From NCBI RefSeq assembly GCF_028714975.1, contig NZ_JAQTLH010000005.1:1-53956 (forward strand): a stretch of 53,956 nt of DNA, in the 5' to 3' direction. The DNA is from Sulfurimonas sp. GTDB lineage: Bacteria > Campylobacterota > Campylobacteria > Campylobacterales > Sulfurimonadaceae. A program made the translations under genes and the position numbers. Shown here one piece after another: positions 26,601 through 35,454 of this stretch. The notes under the pieces were generated by a model. The model made no database searches, was not told where the DNA came from, and saw only the letters and a program-made list of their open reading frames with translations. Position 1 is the stretch's first letter. Every line of letters starts with the position of its first letter.

Positions 26601-27818
26601 TTATGAGTTGTTAGCGGTGTCCTGAAGTTTATCTTGCACACAACTTCCTCCGTTGTTAAAGTAACAAGCTGTGTCCAAATTTGATTCTTTTTCAAATTTT
26701 GTCTCATTTTTAAGATGTAAATTTATACTCTCATTATAATTTGACTTAAGTTTTAAAAATGCAGAATGTTCTCTGCCTTGAAGTTTTTTGGTAGCAAGTT
26801 GAACGACTCTTAAGGGATCAATTGCATCATTATCTTTATAGAGTCCAAAATGAAGGTGCGGACCTGTTGAGAGTCCGGAGCTTCCGACATAACCTATAAC
26901 TTCTCCTTGTCTTATACCGGAGCCGCCTCTTACCCCTTTTTTAAAGGAGTTTAGATGCGCATATAGGGTCAAGTAGTCATCGCTATGCTGTATTTTTATC
27001 ATGTTTCCGTATCCTCTTGATTCGCCTACAAAAACTACTCTTCCGTCTCCGGCCGCCATAACCGGTGTTCCGCTGCTTGCCGCATAATCAACACCTAAGT
27101 GAGCACGATATTTATTTAAGATCGGATGAAATCTTCTTTTTGTAAATTCTGACGATATACGGGCATTTCTAACAGGTGTTGCAAGTAAAAATTCTTCAAG
27201 TTGATTTCCGTCTTCATTATAAAATCTATCGTCGTCATTGAGATAGATAAAGTTTTTTTTGCCGTTCATCTCTATCATTGCGACTTTTAATTTCGGCATA
27301 GAAAAAGGTTTTCCCAATCGATATTTTTGCTCATATATCATAGCAAGAGTATCTCCCTTTTTAAGATCTCTTTTAAAGTTAAGTGAGCTTTTAAAACTGT
27401 TTACAAAAATTGTTGCAAGTTTTTTTGAACCGGTCTCTTTTATGATATCCAAGTACGGAGAGTGGTCTATTTTTAGAACGAAAGCTTCAGTTTTTATTTC
27501 ACTTACGATAGGAATAGTTTCAAAAAAGTAATTCTTATTATGTTTGTATATGTGGATTTGTAACTCATCATTGAGAGGTATAAATATTTGAGAAAGCTCT
27601 CCATTATCATTCTTTGAGAGATGATAATTGACGCCGGATAAAATCTCTTCGGTAAGCTGTTGTTCATCTTCGTCCAAATTGTAGTAAAGCGGCTTTAGAG
27701 GAAGTTTGTTTCTTTCTAAAAAAGAGAGGTAAGTTTCACCGTCACTCCAACGAAAGGTTTCAACATGTGAACCAAAAAGAGATGTTGTGAATAAAAAAAG
27801 TATAAAAAGTCGTTTCAT
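26601..27818 (-). CDS. M23 family peptidoglycan DD-peptidase, Csd3/HdpA-like
   Basis: 405 aa with an N-terminal signal peptide (MKRLFILFLFTTSLFG). The C-terminal LytM domain has the zinc ligands in RAHLGVDYA and HLHFG. Length and position next to a PgbA-like gene and glcD match H. pylori HdpA/Csd3, a periplasmic DD-endopeptidase and carboxypeptidase that relaxes crosslinks and shapes the helical cell. It therefore probably trims peptidoglycan here too; orthology is inferred from synteny and size. A short C-terminal tail has two cysteines. Confidence 0.85.
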   Translation of the reverse strand: MKRLFILFLFTTSLFGSHVETFRWSDGETYLSFLERNKLPLKPLYYNLDEDEQQLTEEILSGVNYHLSKNDNGELSQIFIPLNDELQIHIYKHNKNYFFETIPIVSEIKTEAFVLKIDHSPYLDIIKETGSKKLATIFVNSFKSSLNFKRDLKKGDTLAMIYEQKYRLGKPFSMPKLKVAMIEMNGKKNFIYLNDDDRFYNEDGNQLEEFLLATPVRNARISSEFTKRRFHPILNKYRAHLGVDYAASSGTPVMAAGDGRVVFVGESRGYGNMIKIQHSDDYLTLYAHLNSFKKGVRGGSGIRQGEVIGYVGSSGLSTGPHLHFGLYKDNDAIDPLRVVQLATKKLQGREHSAFLKLKSNYNESINLHLKNETKFEKESNLDTACYFNNGGSCVQDKLQDTANNS

Positions 27819-27897
27819 AACATCTAACCGTAAGCGTAAATTTTAAAATTATTTTTAAAACTCTAACAAAATTTGCCTTAGTATGAGGTTTGTTTGC

Positions 27898-27903
27898 TAT
27901 AAT
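27898..27903 (+). promoter_or_regulatory. -10 box for the PgbA-like gene
   Basis: TATAAT in GCTATAATCGC lies 30 bases before the ATG at 27934, in the divergent spacer with the M23 peptidase gene. A-rich and T-rich tracts lie upstream, as expected for the phylum. Confidence 0.5.
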
Positions 27904-27933
27904 CGCATTATATTATTTACAGAGTGGAAAAAA

Positions 27934-28740
27934 ATGAAGCAGATATTTCTATTTTTTGTTATGGCTTTAGAGCTTTTTGGAGTTGTTATAAAGTCTCCCG
28001 TTGTGGGAATAAATGAGAAAGCGACCGAGGTTACGATAAAAGTTGAAAATATTGATGTCGGAGTGAGCGGTTTTGTCGCTCATGAAATTGACAAAGAACA
28101 TAAGATTATTTTGAAAAATGCGGTTGTAACGAGTTATGATAAAAATAGTCAAATAGCTAAGGTTGCAATTAGCGAATTTAATGCGCTTAGCAACAACGCC
28201 CTACCTAGCGGCAAGTGGGAGATAAAAGTCGGAGATATGGTTGTTTTAGCCTTTGGGTATACAAGAGGATTGTTGATAGCTCCAACCGAAGAGATATATC
28301 ATAGAATAACAAAAAACTCTAAACTTCAGTGGGTACATCCTGACCTTTTTGCAACCACTCTTTCGTTTAACGGCCATCCAACTCCGCTTAGAAGCGACTT
28401 TGAAGAGATGAGTACAAAGAGTTCCGTTGGTTTGGTTTTTATATATTTAGACGGCAGAGTCTTTACGCTTGATGCAAAAAGTTTTAAAATCTTAACTATT
28501 ACGGATGCAAAACTTGAGCAAAAAGAGGTTAATTTACCGTTTTATACAAGAGTACCTGAAATAGACTCTTCTTGGTGGAAATGGTTTATGGAGGGAAATA
28601 GCAAGCTTAAGGAGTATGAACCGCATTACTATGAGCTTATGATAAAAGCAAATCCGCAGGATAGAGCACTTTACGAAATAGTAAAAAATAGTAATGAGAA
28701 GCTGCATAAGCTGCTTGGAAAATTTGATATAAAGGAGTAA
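27934..28740 (+). CDS. PgbA N-terminal-like secreted protein
   Basis: 268 aa. N-terminus MKQIFLFFVMALELFG is a signal peptide; the upstream in-frame extension overlaps the promoter and is rejected. The body resembles the N-terminal domain of H. pylori PgbA, called plasminogen-binding, but lacks the long Lys/Glu-rich repeat tail, so plasminogen binding is unlikely to be its role in this organism. The conserved csd3-pgbA-glcD order suggests an older envelope function. It ends 3 bases before glcD. Confidence 0.7.
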   Translation: MKQIFLFFVMALELFGVVIKSPVVGINEKATEVTIKVENIDVGVSGFVAHEIDKEHKIILKNAVVTSYDKNSQIAKVAISEFNALSNNALPSGKWEIKVGDMVVLAFGYTRGLLIAPTEEIYHRITKNSKLQWVHPDLFATTLSFNGHPTPLRSDFEEMSTKSSVGLVFIYLDGRVFTLDAKSFKILTITDAKLEQKEVNLPFYTRVPEIDSSWWKWFMEGNSKLKEYEPHYYELMIKANPQDRALYEIVKNSNEKLHKLLGKFDIKE

Positions 28741-28743
28741 AAA

Positions 28744-30129
28744 ATGATTGATTCTAAACATTTAGCACATTTTGGCGACATTGTAGGAAGCGAAAATATT
28801 TATAGCGATAAAGCACACCTTATAGCATACTCGTACGATGCTACAAGAGAGCATTTTGAGCCTGATGCCGTTATATTTCCTAGAGATGAAGATGATATAA
28901 GCAAGATTTTAAAGTACTGTAATGAGCATAAAATTATTATAGTTCCTCGCGGTGCGGGAAGCGGTTTTACGGGCGGCGCACTTCCAAGCAGCGGCGGGAT
29001 TGTTCTTGCTATGGAAAAACATATGAATAAAATCTTAGAGATTGATATGAAAAATATGGTTGCAGTAGTTCAACCGGGTGTTATCAATATGGATTTGCAA
29101 AAAGCCGTTGAAGAGGTAGGACTTTTTTATCCGCCGGATCCGGCTAGCCAAGAGTACTCAAGTATCGGCGGAAATGTAAGCGAAAATGCCGGCGGAATGA
29201 GAGCTGCAAAATACGGGATCACAAAAGATTATGTAATGGCTACTCGTGCTGTTTTACCAAACGGCGACATTATAAGAGCCGGAAAAAGAACCATAAAAGA
29301 TGTGGCAGGTTATAACATCAGCGGGATTTTGATAGCGTCAGAGGGAACTTTGGCGGTTTTGAGCGAAATTACTCTAAGACTTATCCCAAAACCAAAACAT
29401 ACAAAAACTGCGATGGGAATTTTTAACAGCGTACATGACGCTATGAATGCTGTTTATAAAACTATGGCAAGCGGAGTCACACCTGTTGCAATGGAGTTTT
29501 TGGACAATTTAACCATTCGTGCCGTTGAACAGACTTATAAAAAAGGGTTGCCTATCGATGCGGGTGCGCTTTTGGTAACCGATGTTGACGGTAACTTGGA
29601 AGAGGATTTAAACTATCAACTTGCCCAAATAGAAAAAGTTTTTTTTGAAAACGGATGCAGTGAGTTTAAAATTGCAAAAGACGACAAAGAGGCAAAAGAT
29701 ATCTGGTTTGCAAGACGCAACGCTTCTCCAGCACTAAGTGTTTACGGAAGCAAGAAGTTAAATGAAGATGTAACTGTTCCTCGCGCCGCATTGCCTGAAC
29801 TCTTGGAGAGATTTTATGCCATAGCGGATAAATACAATATTAAAATCCCATGTTTCGGTCACACGGGAGACGGTAATGTTCATACAAATGTTATGGTTGA
29901 CGGCAAAGACCCCGAGCAGGTAAAAATTGCTTACCAAGCCATAGAAGAGGTGTTTCAAGCGACTATTGATTTGGGCGGAACTTTAAGCGGCGAACACGGC
30001 ATCGGTCTTGCAAAAGCACCTTATATGAGAATGGCGTTTAGCGATGAAGAGATGAACCTCTTTAAATCAATAAAAAAAGCGTTTGACCCGAACAACATCT
30101 TAAATCCGGCGAAAATGGGGCTTAATTAG
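28744..30129 (+). CDS. glcD: FAD-linked oxidase, GlcD family
   Basis: 461 aa. The N-terminal FAD-binding PCMH domain has PRGAGSGFTGGALPSSGGIV and PPDPASQEYSSIGGNVSENAGG. The C-terminal FAD oxidase domain has CFGHTGDGNVHTN and GGTLSGEHGIGLAKAPYM. The family oxidises 2-hydroxy acids such as glycolate or D-lactate and passes electrons to quinone. Exact substrate cannot be read. AAAGGAG precedes the ATG; it is co-directional with the PgbA-like gene, 3 bases apart. Confidence 0.9.
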   Translation: MIDSKHLAHFGDIVGSENIYSDKAHLIAYSYDATREHFEPDAVIFPRDEDDISKILKYCNEHKIIIVPRGAGSGFTGGALPSSGGIVLAMEKHMNKILEIDMKNMVAVVQPGVINMDLQKAVEEVGLFYPPDPASQEYSSIGGNVSENAGGMRAAKYGITKDYVMATRAVLPNGDIIRAGKRTIKDVAGYNISGILIASEGTLAVLSEITLRLIPKPKHTKTAMGIFNSVHDAMNAVYKTMASGVTPVAMEFLDNLTIRAVEQTYKKGLPIDAGALLVTDVDGNLEEDLNYQLAQIEKVFFENGCSEFKIAKDDKEAKDIWFARRNASPALSVYGSKKLNEDVTVPRAALPELLERFYAIADKYNIKIPCFGHTGDGNVHTNVMVDGKDPEQVKIAYQAIEEVFQATIDLGGTLSGEHGIGLAKAPYMRMAFSDEEMNLFKSIKKAFDPNNILNPAKMGLN

Positions 30130-30191
30130 GCTATATCACTACAGTATAGCAATTTCTTAATGCTATGCTACTAGTAATATGTTATTGCTTT

Positions 30192-30471
30192 TTATAAAAG
30201 TCTTTTTTCTTTATTGATTGGATTTTGTCTGCAATCTAAAACAGCATAAATTAAAATTGTTTTTTCTTCTATTTTGTAGTAGATTGAGTAAGGGAAGCGT
30301 TTCGCAAGAAGTCTAAAATAGCCGTCAATAACTATATGAATACCGGCATAAATGTACAAAGATTCTATATCTGATAAGATAGAATCTAAAAAATATTTAC
30401 CTAGATTCTCTTTTTGAAGCTCATAAAACTCTATACCGTCTATAATATCATTCTAAAATTTTAATTTTCAT
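30192..30471 (-). pseudogene. Frameshifted RelE/ParE-type toxin
   Basis: The ATG at 30471 overlaps the antitoxin stop (ATGA) and begins MKIKILE, then hits a TGA. From codon 8 onward another frame reads through DIIDGIEFYELQKENLGKYF, IYAGIHIVIDGYFRLLAKRF and AVLDCRQNPINKEKRLL to a stop at 30192. This is a full ParE-like toxin except for a short frame-shifting deletion after residue 7. The 280-base span is not a multiple of three. The gene is therefore inactive unless rescued by frameshifting. It fills most of the otherwise gene-free 30130-30467 interval. Confidence 0.85.
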
Positions 30472-30689
30472 GAAACTATTTTGTGTAATCTTGCTTTAGA
30501 ATCTTCAAAATCATTAAACTTAGATTTTTTATTTTCTATGTTTAACTCTCTCCTTGAGAGTTCGTCTAAGTGCCATTTTGGAGAAAAATCTTTTTGTAAA
30601 ACATCCTGACTCATATTTTCCCATAATTTTTCAAGAAGTAAAAATTTATCGGATATATTCATATAGTCTAAATTTAAGGCTGGCGACAT
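30468..30689 (-). CDS. Antitoxin of the unstable-antitoxin (addiction module) family
   Basis: 73 aa. It has the family pattern near the middle (PKWHLDELSRRELNIE) followed by F-D-EDSKARLHK. It precedes the broken toxin with a 4-base ATGA overlap. AGGAGAT lies upstream of the ATG at 30689. The antitoxin frame is intact although its toxin partner is frameshifted. Confidence 0.8.
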   Translation of the reverse strand: MSPALNLDYMNISDKFLLLEKLWENMSQDVLQKDFSPKWHLDELSRRELNIENKKSKFNDFEDSKARLHKIVS

Positions 30690-30807
30690 TATATCTCCTT
30701 TGGTTCTTTTGCAAATTATATCATAATGTTTCTATACCGTTTTAGCTTTTTTGTAGTTTTTAAATAGTAATATCTTTAAAGAAATTGTAAAAATGAGAGG
30801 ATATATT

Positions 30808-31644
30808 GTGACAAAAGATATAAAAAACAGCATAAATAAACTCTATCAGCAACTAAAGTTTTTTATAGCTATATTTGTGGATGAGGATCTTGCTTTTTAT
30901 GCCGCTAGTCTTAGTTTTTACACCATTTTTACGCTTATTCCGCTTCTTTTGATTATTCTTACTATTTTTACTTCGATGCATAGTTTTTCAGACTATTATA
31001 TAAAGATTCAGGAGTTTATATTTTCAAATCTTATGCCTGTAAATTCTGAAGCTTTGATGGGGCATATAAACGGTTTTTTACAAAATTCCGTTGAGATGAG
31101 TATGATTAGTTTTGTTGTAGTTATTATCTCTTCGCTTCTCTTTTTTCAAAATTTTGAGTACATTGCAAATAAAATATTTCATGCAAAAAAAAGAGGTCTT
31201 TGGGATTCTGTGACGACATTTTGGACACTTTTAACTCTCACGCCGATAGGGCTTGGGGTCTCTTTTTATATAACCGGATATGTTGCAAACTTGATGGCAA
31301 GCAGTCAGCTTACGGCAAACATTAACATACTTAAGTATACTCCGTATCTTATTATTTGGGCGCTCTTTTTTCTTATATTTCAAATCTCTGCAAATACTAA
31401 AATCCATGCAAAAGCCTCACTTATTAGCTCATTTATAACATCCATAGTATTTAGTATTGCTAAAAACGGTTTTATCTATTATGTGTTTTATAACAAATCA
31501 TACGAAACGATTTACGGCTCATTTTCGATTTTGATGTTTCTGTTCTTATGGATTTATGCTTCATGGATTATATTTATTTACGGGCTTAAATTATGCTACT
31601 TGATAAATGGCATATACCAAAATAAAACTCGAGAAGGCGATTAA
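30808..31644 (+). CDS. YihY/BrkB family inner-membrane protein
   Basis: 278 aa with about six membrane segments and the family motif DEDLAFYAASLSFYTIFTLIPLLLI near the N-terminus, plus GLGVSFYITGY and YGSFSILMFLFLWIYASW further on. The older names ribonuclease BN and BrkB are not reliable; function is unknown. I choose the GTG at 30808 because AGAGGA sits 7 bases upstream; the ATG at 30793 would include that site in the coding region. The 3' end overlaps the convergent comEC-like gene by 54 bases. Confidence 0.85.
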   Translation: MTKDIKNSINKLYQQLKFFIAIFVDEDLAFYAASLSFYTIFTLIPLLLIILTIFTSMHSFSDYYIKIQEFIFSNLMPVNSEALMGHINGFLQNSVEMSMISFVVVIISSLLFFQNFEYIANKIFHAKKRGLWDSVTTFWTLLTLTPIGLGVSFYITGYVANLMASSQLTANINILKYTPYLIIWALFFLIFQISANTKIHAKASLISSFITSIVFSIAKNGFIYYVFYNKSYETIYGSFSILMFLFLWIYASWIIFIYGLKLCYLINGIYQNKTREGD

Positions 31645-32853
31645 AACCCACATTGCGATTCTGCTCCATATTGCTGCAAAAGATATAAGAACATGAAGTA
31701 AAAAGAGATAAAGATTTAGTTCTACTTTTGCACCGTCTCTGCCAAGCACTAAAAGCCACTCCAAGAAAGAGTCAAAAAAATCTCCAAAACCTATAAAATG
31801 CAGAAGTATGCTTATAGGGTAAAACGGAGTAAATAGTAAAGAGAGGATAATAGAGAGTGGATGGTAGATGCTGAAATTTTGAAAAATAAATAGCGAAACA
31901 GCCAACATAAATATATATACAAGTACTGAAATACCCATAAGCTGCCAAAATGCGCTCCAGCTTTTAAAGTGGATAAGAAATAAAAATATGTAAAAAACTC
32001 CGCCTGCGGAGAGCCAGAAACCAAGCGAAAAAGAGAGGCGCGGAAAAAATGCAAGAAGCAGTAAAATAGTTACAAGAAGCGTTTGCATAGAAAAAACTTC
32101 AACGCCTCTGTCATAAAGCACAAACCCGACTACAAACATTCCAAAAGAGCGAACAAGCGACGGAGGCGAATCTAAAAATAGCATATATGCAAAAAGTACG
32201 CTCACAACGATTATAAAAAGATCTATTTTTGAGTTTCTATACGGAAAAAATCTATTTTGAAAAAATCTATAAATCGGACGAAGCAAAAAGTAGAGCAGAG
32301 CGCTTAAAATACTTAGATGAAATCCGCTAATGGCTACTATGTGCGACACTCCGAGATTTGAAAATGAATTTTGCGTATCTTTATCTACGGATTCGTTGGT
32401 ATAGAGTGCCTGATAGACATTTGCAATATTTTTGTTTTCATGCGCATTTGCGATAAAATCGTTTACTTTTTGCTTAGGAGCACTGTTTTCTTTGATTTGT
32501 AAGAGTTTGCTGTTTACATAAAATTGCGTTAGATATTCATAAAACCCTATTTTATCTATAAATATCTCAAGTTGAAGCTTTTTGCCTTTTACATCTTGAA
32601 GCGATTTTTTTGAAGTGGTGTGAAATGTCAGTCCGTCGTCACTTTTTAGCTTTAAAACCTGATATGTTTTACTCTCTTTTGTTTTTGTGTACTGCATCAA
32701 AACGGTTGCCTCAACAAGTGCCGAGTCAAAGCGAATGAACTCTTTATAATTTCTGTACTCTATAAGGAGTGAAAAAATGAGAATGAATGTAGAAGTTAAG
32801 AGAAAAAGAAAAAAGTCTCGTTTTTTTGTAAATAACGAAACTCTATCTATCAT
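31591..32853 (-). CDS. ComEC/Rec2 family competence channel protein (short form)
   Basis: 420 aa, multi-span, covering the Competence domain: the motif GVSHIVAISGFHLSILSALLYFLLRPIYR and the DSPPSLVRSFGMF region. It lacks the C-terminal metallo-beta-lactamase domain of long ComEC proteins, as is usual in Campylobacterota. Function would be passage of single-stranded DNA through the inner membrane during natural transformation. It lies 4 bases after dnaB on the same strand, so the two are likely co-transcribed with ispG. Confidence 0.85.
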   Translation of the reverse strand: MIDRVSLFTKKRDFFLFLLTSTFILIFSLLIEYRNYKEFIRFDSALVEATVLMQYTKTKESKTYQVLKLKSDDGLTFHTTSKKSLQDVKGKKLQLEIFIDKIGFYEYLTQFYVNSKLLQIKENSAPKQKVNDFIANAHENKNIANVYQALYTNESVDKDTQNSFSNLGVSHIVAISGFHLSILSALLYFLLRPIYRFFQNRFFPYRNSKIDLFIIVVSVLFAYMLFLDSPPSLVRSFGMFVVGFVLYDRGVEVFSMQTLLVTILLLLAFFPRLSFSLGFWLSAGGVFYIFLFLIHFKSWSAFWQLMGISVLVYIFMLAVSLFIFQNFSIYHPLSIILSLLFTPFYPISILLHFIGFGDFFDSFLEWLLVLGRDGAKVELNLYLFLLHVLISFAAIWSRIAMWVLIAFSSFILVYAIYQVA

Positions 32854-32857
32854 CTAT

Positions 32858-34309
32858 TTAAAGCGGGGGCATCGATATCGTATCATTTGAGATATCGATT
32901 TTTGCCGAACGGGTGTCTACATTTTCATAAACTGTTTCTATCCCTTTTGCATAAGGAGTAGCATCGACAAATTTAGTCAATTTTTTCTGAAAAACAAGTT
33001 TTACATGCCCTGTCGGACCGTTTCTCTGTTTACCGATGATAATCTCAGCATCCTCTTCCTCTTTTTCTATATAAGTAGGAGTAAACTCTTTGCCCTCTGC
33101 TTTAGCCGCTTTTTCGCGCTCTTTTTCCTCTTTGTAAAGGTAAACATCATCACGGTAAACAAAAAGGATGATGTCCGCATCCTGTTCAATCGAACCGGAT
33201 TCTCTTATATCGCTAAGCATCGGTCTTTTGTCGTTTCTTGATTCAAGTCCACGGTTAAGCTGAGAGAGTGCAACGATAGGCATATTTAGCTCACGGGCCA
33301 GCATCTTAAGTCCCCTAGACATCTCTGAGACTTGTAGGTGTCTATCTTGATTTCCGACACCGCTCATGATTTGCAGGTAGTCGATTACCGCTATTTCTAT
33401 ATCAGGGTGCTGATTTTTGAGTTTTCGCAGTTTTGAACGAAGTTGATTGATATTTATGCTTCCGTGATCGTCAACATAAAGTTTGGCACTGTTCATTTTG
33501 TCAATCGCACTATTTAGCGAGTTCCACTGATCATCATTCATATCTCCCACACGGAGCTTTTGAAGAGGGATGGAAGTTTGGATGGATAGAAGACGAAGCA
33601 TTAGCTGTTCTGCCGGCATCTCAAGCGAGAAAAATGCTACACCTTTGCCTTTTGTGATGAGGTTGTTAACCGTGTTTAGTATAAAACTAGTTTTACCCAT
33701 CGCCGGTCTTGCCGCAACGATAACAAGATCCCCTTTTCCAAAACCGGTCGTCATTTTGTTTAGTTCATGAAATCCTGTATCGACTCCGACTAAAACACTG
33801 TTTCCGCGAGCTTTCATCTCTTTGATGTACTCCATAGTGTCATATGTCATCTTCGGGGAGTCTTTAAAGTCGCTTGATTGGTTGTTTTGAGTTATTTCGT
33901 AAAGTTTTTTCTCAACGATATCTATAACATCCGCACCCGGCAGTTCTTCTTCAACCGTTACTCTTTTTATCTCGGTTGTAAGAGTTAAAAGATGGCGTTT
34001 TAGGGATTTGTCTCTTATCTCATCGACATATGCTTTTGTGTTTGAGATGGGATTTGCGGAGAGGATTTCAAGCATAACGCTCTCATCAAATTTTTTCATT
34101 TTGATAAGCTCTTTTTTTATAAACTCCTCATCAATCGGTTGGTCTTTTTGCAAAAGCAGAGTCATAACGCTAAAGATATCTTGATGGGCAGGAAGATAGA
34201 AATCATCTTTTCTTAGCTGCGAGCCAAGCTCATCAAATTGGCTTGGTTCAAAAACTATTGAGCTAAGTATTGAACGCTCAAAGGCTAAGTTATATAAATT
34301 TTCCTGCAT
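32858..34309 (-). CDS. dnaB: Replicative DNA helicase DnaB
   Basis: 483 aa hexameric 5'-3' helicase. The N-terminal domain includes LAFERSILSSIVFEPSQF. The RecA-like domain has Walker A AARPAMGKTSF, EIAVIDYLQIMSG and the DIRESGSIEQDADIILFVYR motif. No intein is present. Its ATG overlaps the ispG stop by one base (TAATG). Confidence 0.97.
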   Translation of the reverse strand: MQENLYNLAFERSILSSIVFEPSQFDELGSQLRKDDFYLPAHQDIFSVMTLLLQKDQPIDEEFIKKELIKMKKFDESVMLEILSANPISNTKAYVDEIRDKSLKRHLLTLTTEIKRVTVEEELPGADVIDIVEKKLYEITQNNQSSDFKDSPKMTYDTMEYIKEMKARGNSVLVGVDTGFHELNKMTTGFGKGDLVIVAARPAMGKTSFILNTVNNLITKGKGVAFFSLEMPAEQLMLRLLSIQTSIPLQKLRVGDMNDDQWNSLNSAIDKMNSAKLYVDDHGSININQLRSKLRKLKNQHPDIEIAVIDYLQIMSGVGNQDRHLQVSEMSRGLKMLARELNMPIVALSQLNRGLESRNDKRPMLSDIRESGSIEQDADIILFVYRDDVYLYKEEKEREKAAKAEGKEFTPTYIEKEEEDAEIIIGKQRNGPTGHVKLVFQKKLTKFVDATPYAKGIETVYENVDTRSAKIDISNDTISMPPL

Positions 34310-35370
34310 TAGTCTATCTCTCTTGCCATCTTCTCTACTTCTTCTACAAATCTATCTACAAGCTCATCCTCATCAAGGTTTGCCACAACTTCGCCCTTTA
34401 CCATAACAAGACCTTTACCTTTGCCGTACGCAATCGCCACATCGGCATGGGCAGCTTCTCCTATGGCATTTACGACACATCCCATAACCGAGACATTCAG
34501 AGGAGCTTTTATATGCGCGGTTCTCTCTTCTATTTCGCCGACTGCCTTAACCAAATCCGCTTCTATGCGTCCGCATGTAGGGCAGGAGATGATGTTTAGT
34601 CCGTCTTTTGCCACGCCGCTGTCTTTTAAAATCGCGCGTGCTACTTTTATCTCCTCTTCAAGCTCTCCGGTGATACTTACTCTCATAGTATCGCCGATAC
34701 CGTCAAGCAAAAGCGCACCGAGTCCGATAGAGCTTTTAACCGTTGCGTGAAAAAGCGTTCCGGCTTCGGTGACTCCAAGATGAAAAGGGTAACTGTTTTT
34801 AGGACGAAGCATCCTGTATGCATTAACGGTTCTTTGAACATCACTGGCTTTTAGGGAGATTTTAATATCATCAAATCCCAAATCTTCAAGATACTTGATG
34901 TTGTATTCAGCTGAAGCCACCATCCCCTCTGAAGTTTGACCGTACTTGTTTAAAAACTCTTTTTCCAAACTCCCTGCATTTACGCCGATTCGAATAGGAA
35001 TGCCTCTTGCGCTACAAGCTTTTACAACCTCTTTTACTCGCTCTTTTGAACCGATATTTCCCGGATTTATGCGTATGCAGTCCACAACTTCGGCTGCAAT
35101 AAGTGCTAGACGATGGTTGAAGTGAATATCTGCAACTAGCGGAAGCGAAATCTGCTCTTTGATCGACTTTAACGCGAGTGCATCTTCCATCTGAGGAACT
35201 GCTACGCGAACGATGTCACACCCTGCAAAATGGAGTCTTTTTATCTGTTCAACGGTAGCTGCAACATCGGAAGTTTTTGAAAATGTCATAGACTGCACAG
35301 AAATAGGCGCATCACCGCCGACTGCTACATTACCGACAAATATTTGTTTAGTTGGGTATCTTTTTATCAT
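34309..35370 (-). CDS. ispG: 4-hydroxy-3-methylbut-2-enyl diphosphate synthase
   Basis: 353 aa iron-sulfur enzyme of the MEP isoprenoid pathway. N-terminal barrel motifs are [17 protein letters not shown] and [12 protein letters not shown]. The 4Fe-4S ligands are in ISCPTCGR and [10 protein letters not shown], which is joined by a C-terminal Glu. It is first in ispG-dnaB-comEC on the minus strand. Confidence 0.97.
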   Translation of the reverse strand: MIKRYPTKQIFVGNVAVGGDAPISVQSMTFSKTSDVAATVEQIKRLHFAGCDIVRVAVPQMEDALALKSIKEQISLPLVADIHFNHRLALIAAEVVDCIRINPGNIGSKERVKEVVKACSARGIPIRIGVNAGSLEKEFLNKYGQTSEGMVASAEYNIKYLEDLGFDDIKISLKASDVQRTVNAYRMLRPKNSYPFHLGVTEAGTLFHATVKSSIGLGALLLDGIGDTMRVSITGELEEEIKVARAILKDSGVAKDGLNIISCPTCGRIEADLVKAVGEIEERTAHIKAPLNVSVMGCVVNAIGEAAHADVAIAYGKGKGLVMVKGEVVANLDEDELVDRFVEEVEKMAREID

Positions 35371-35454
35371 AAGAGGATTTTAGCTTTTTTGGAATAAAAA
35401 GGCGCTTTAGCGATTCCGCATACCAAGAAGTAGTATACGGAAGTTAAGAAGGTA

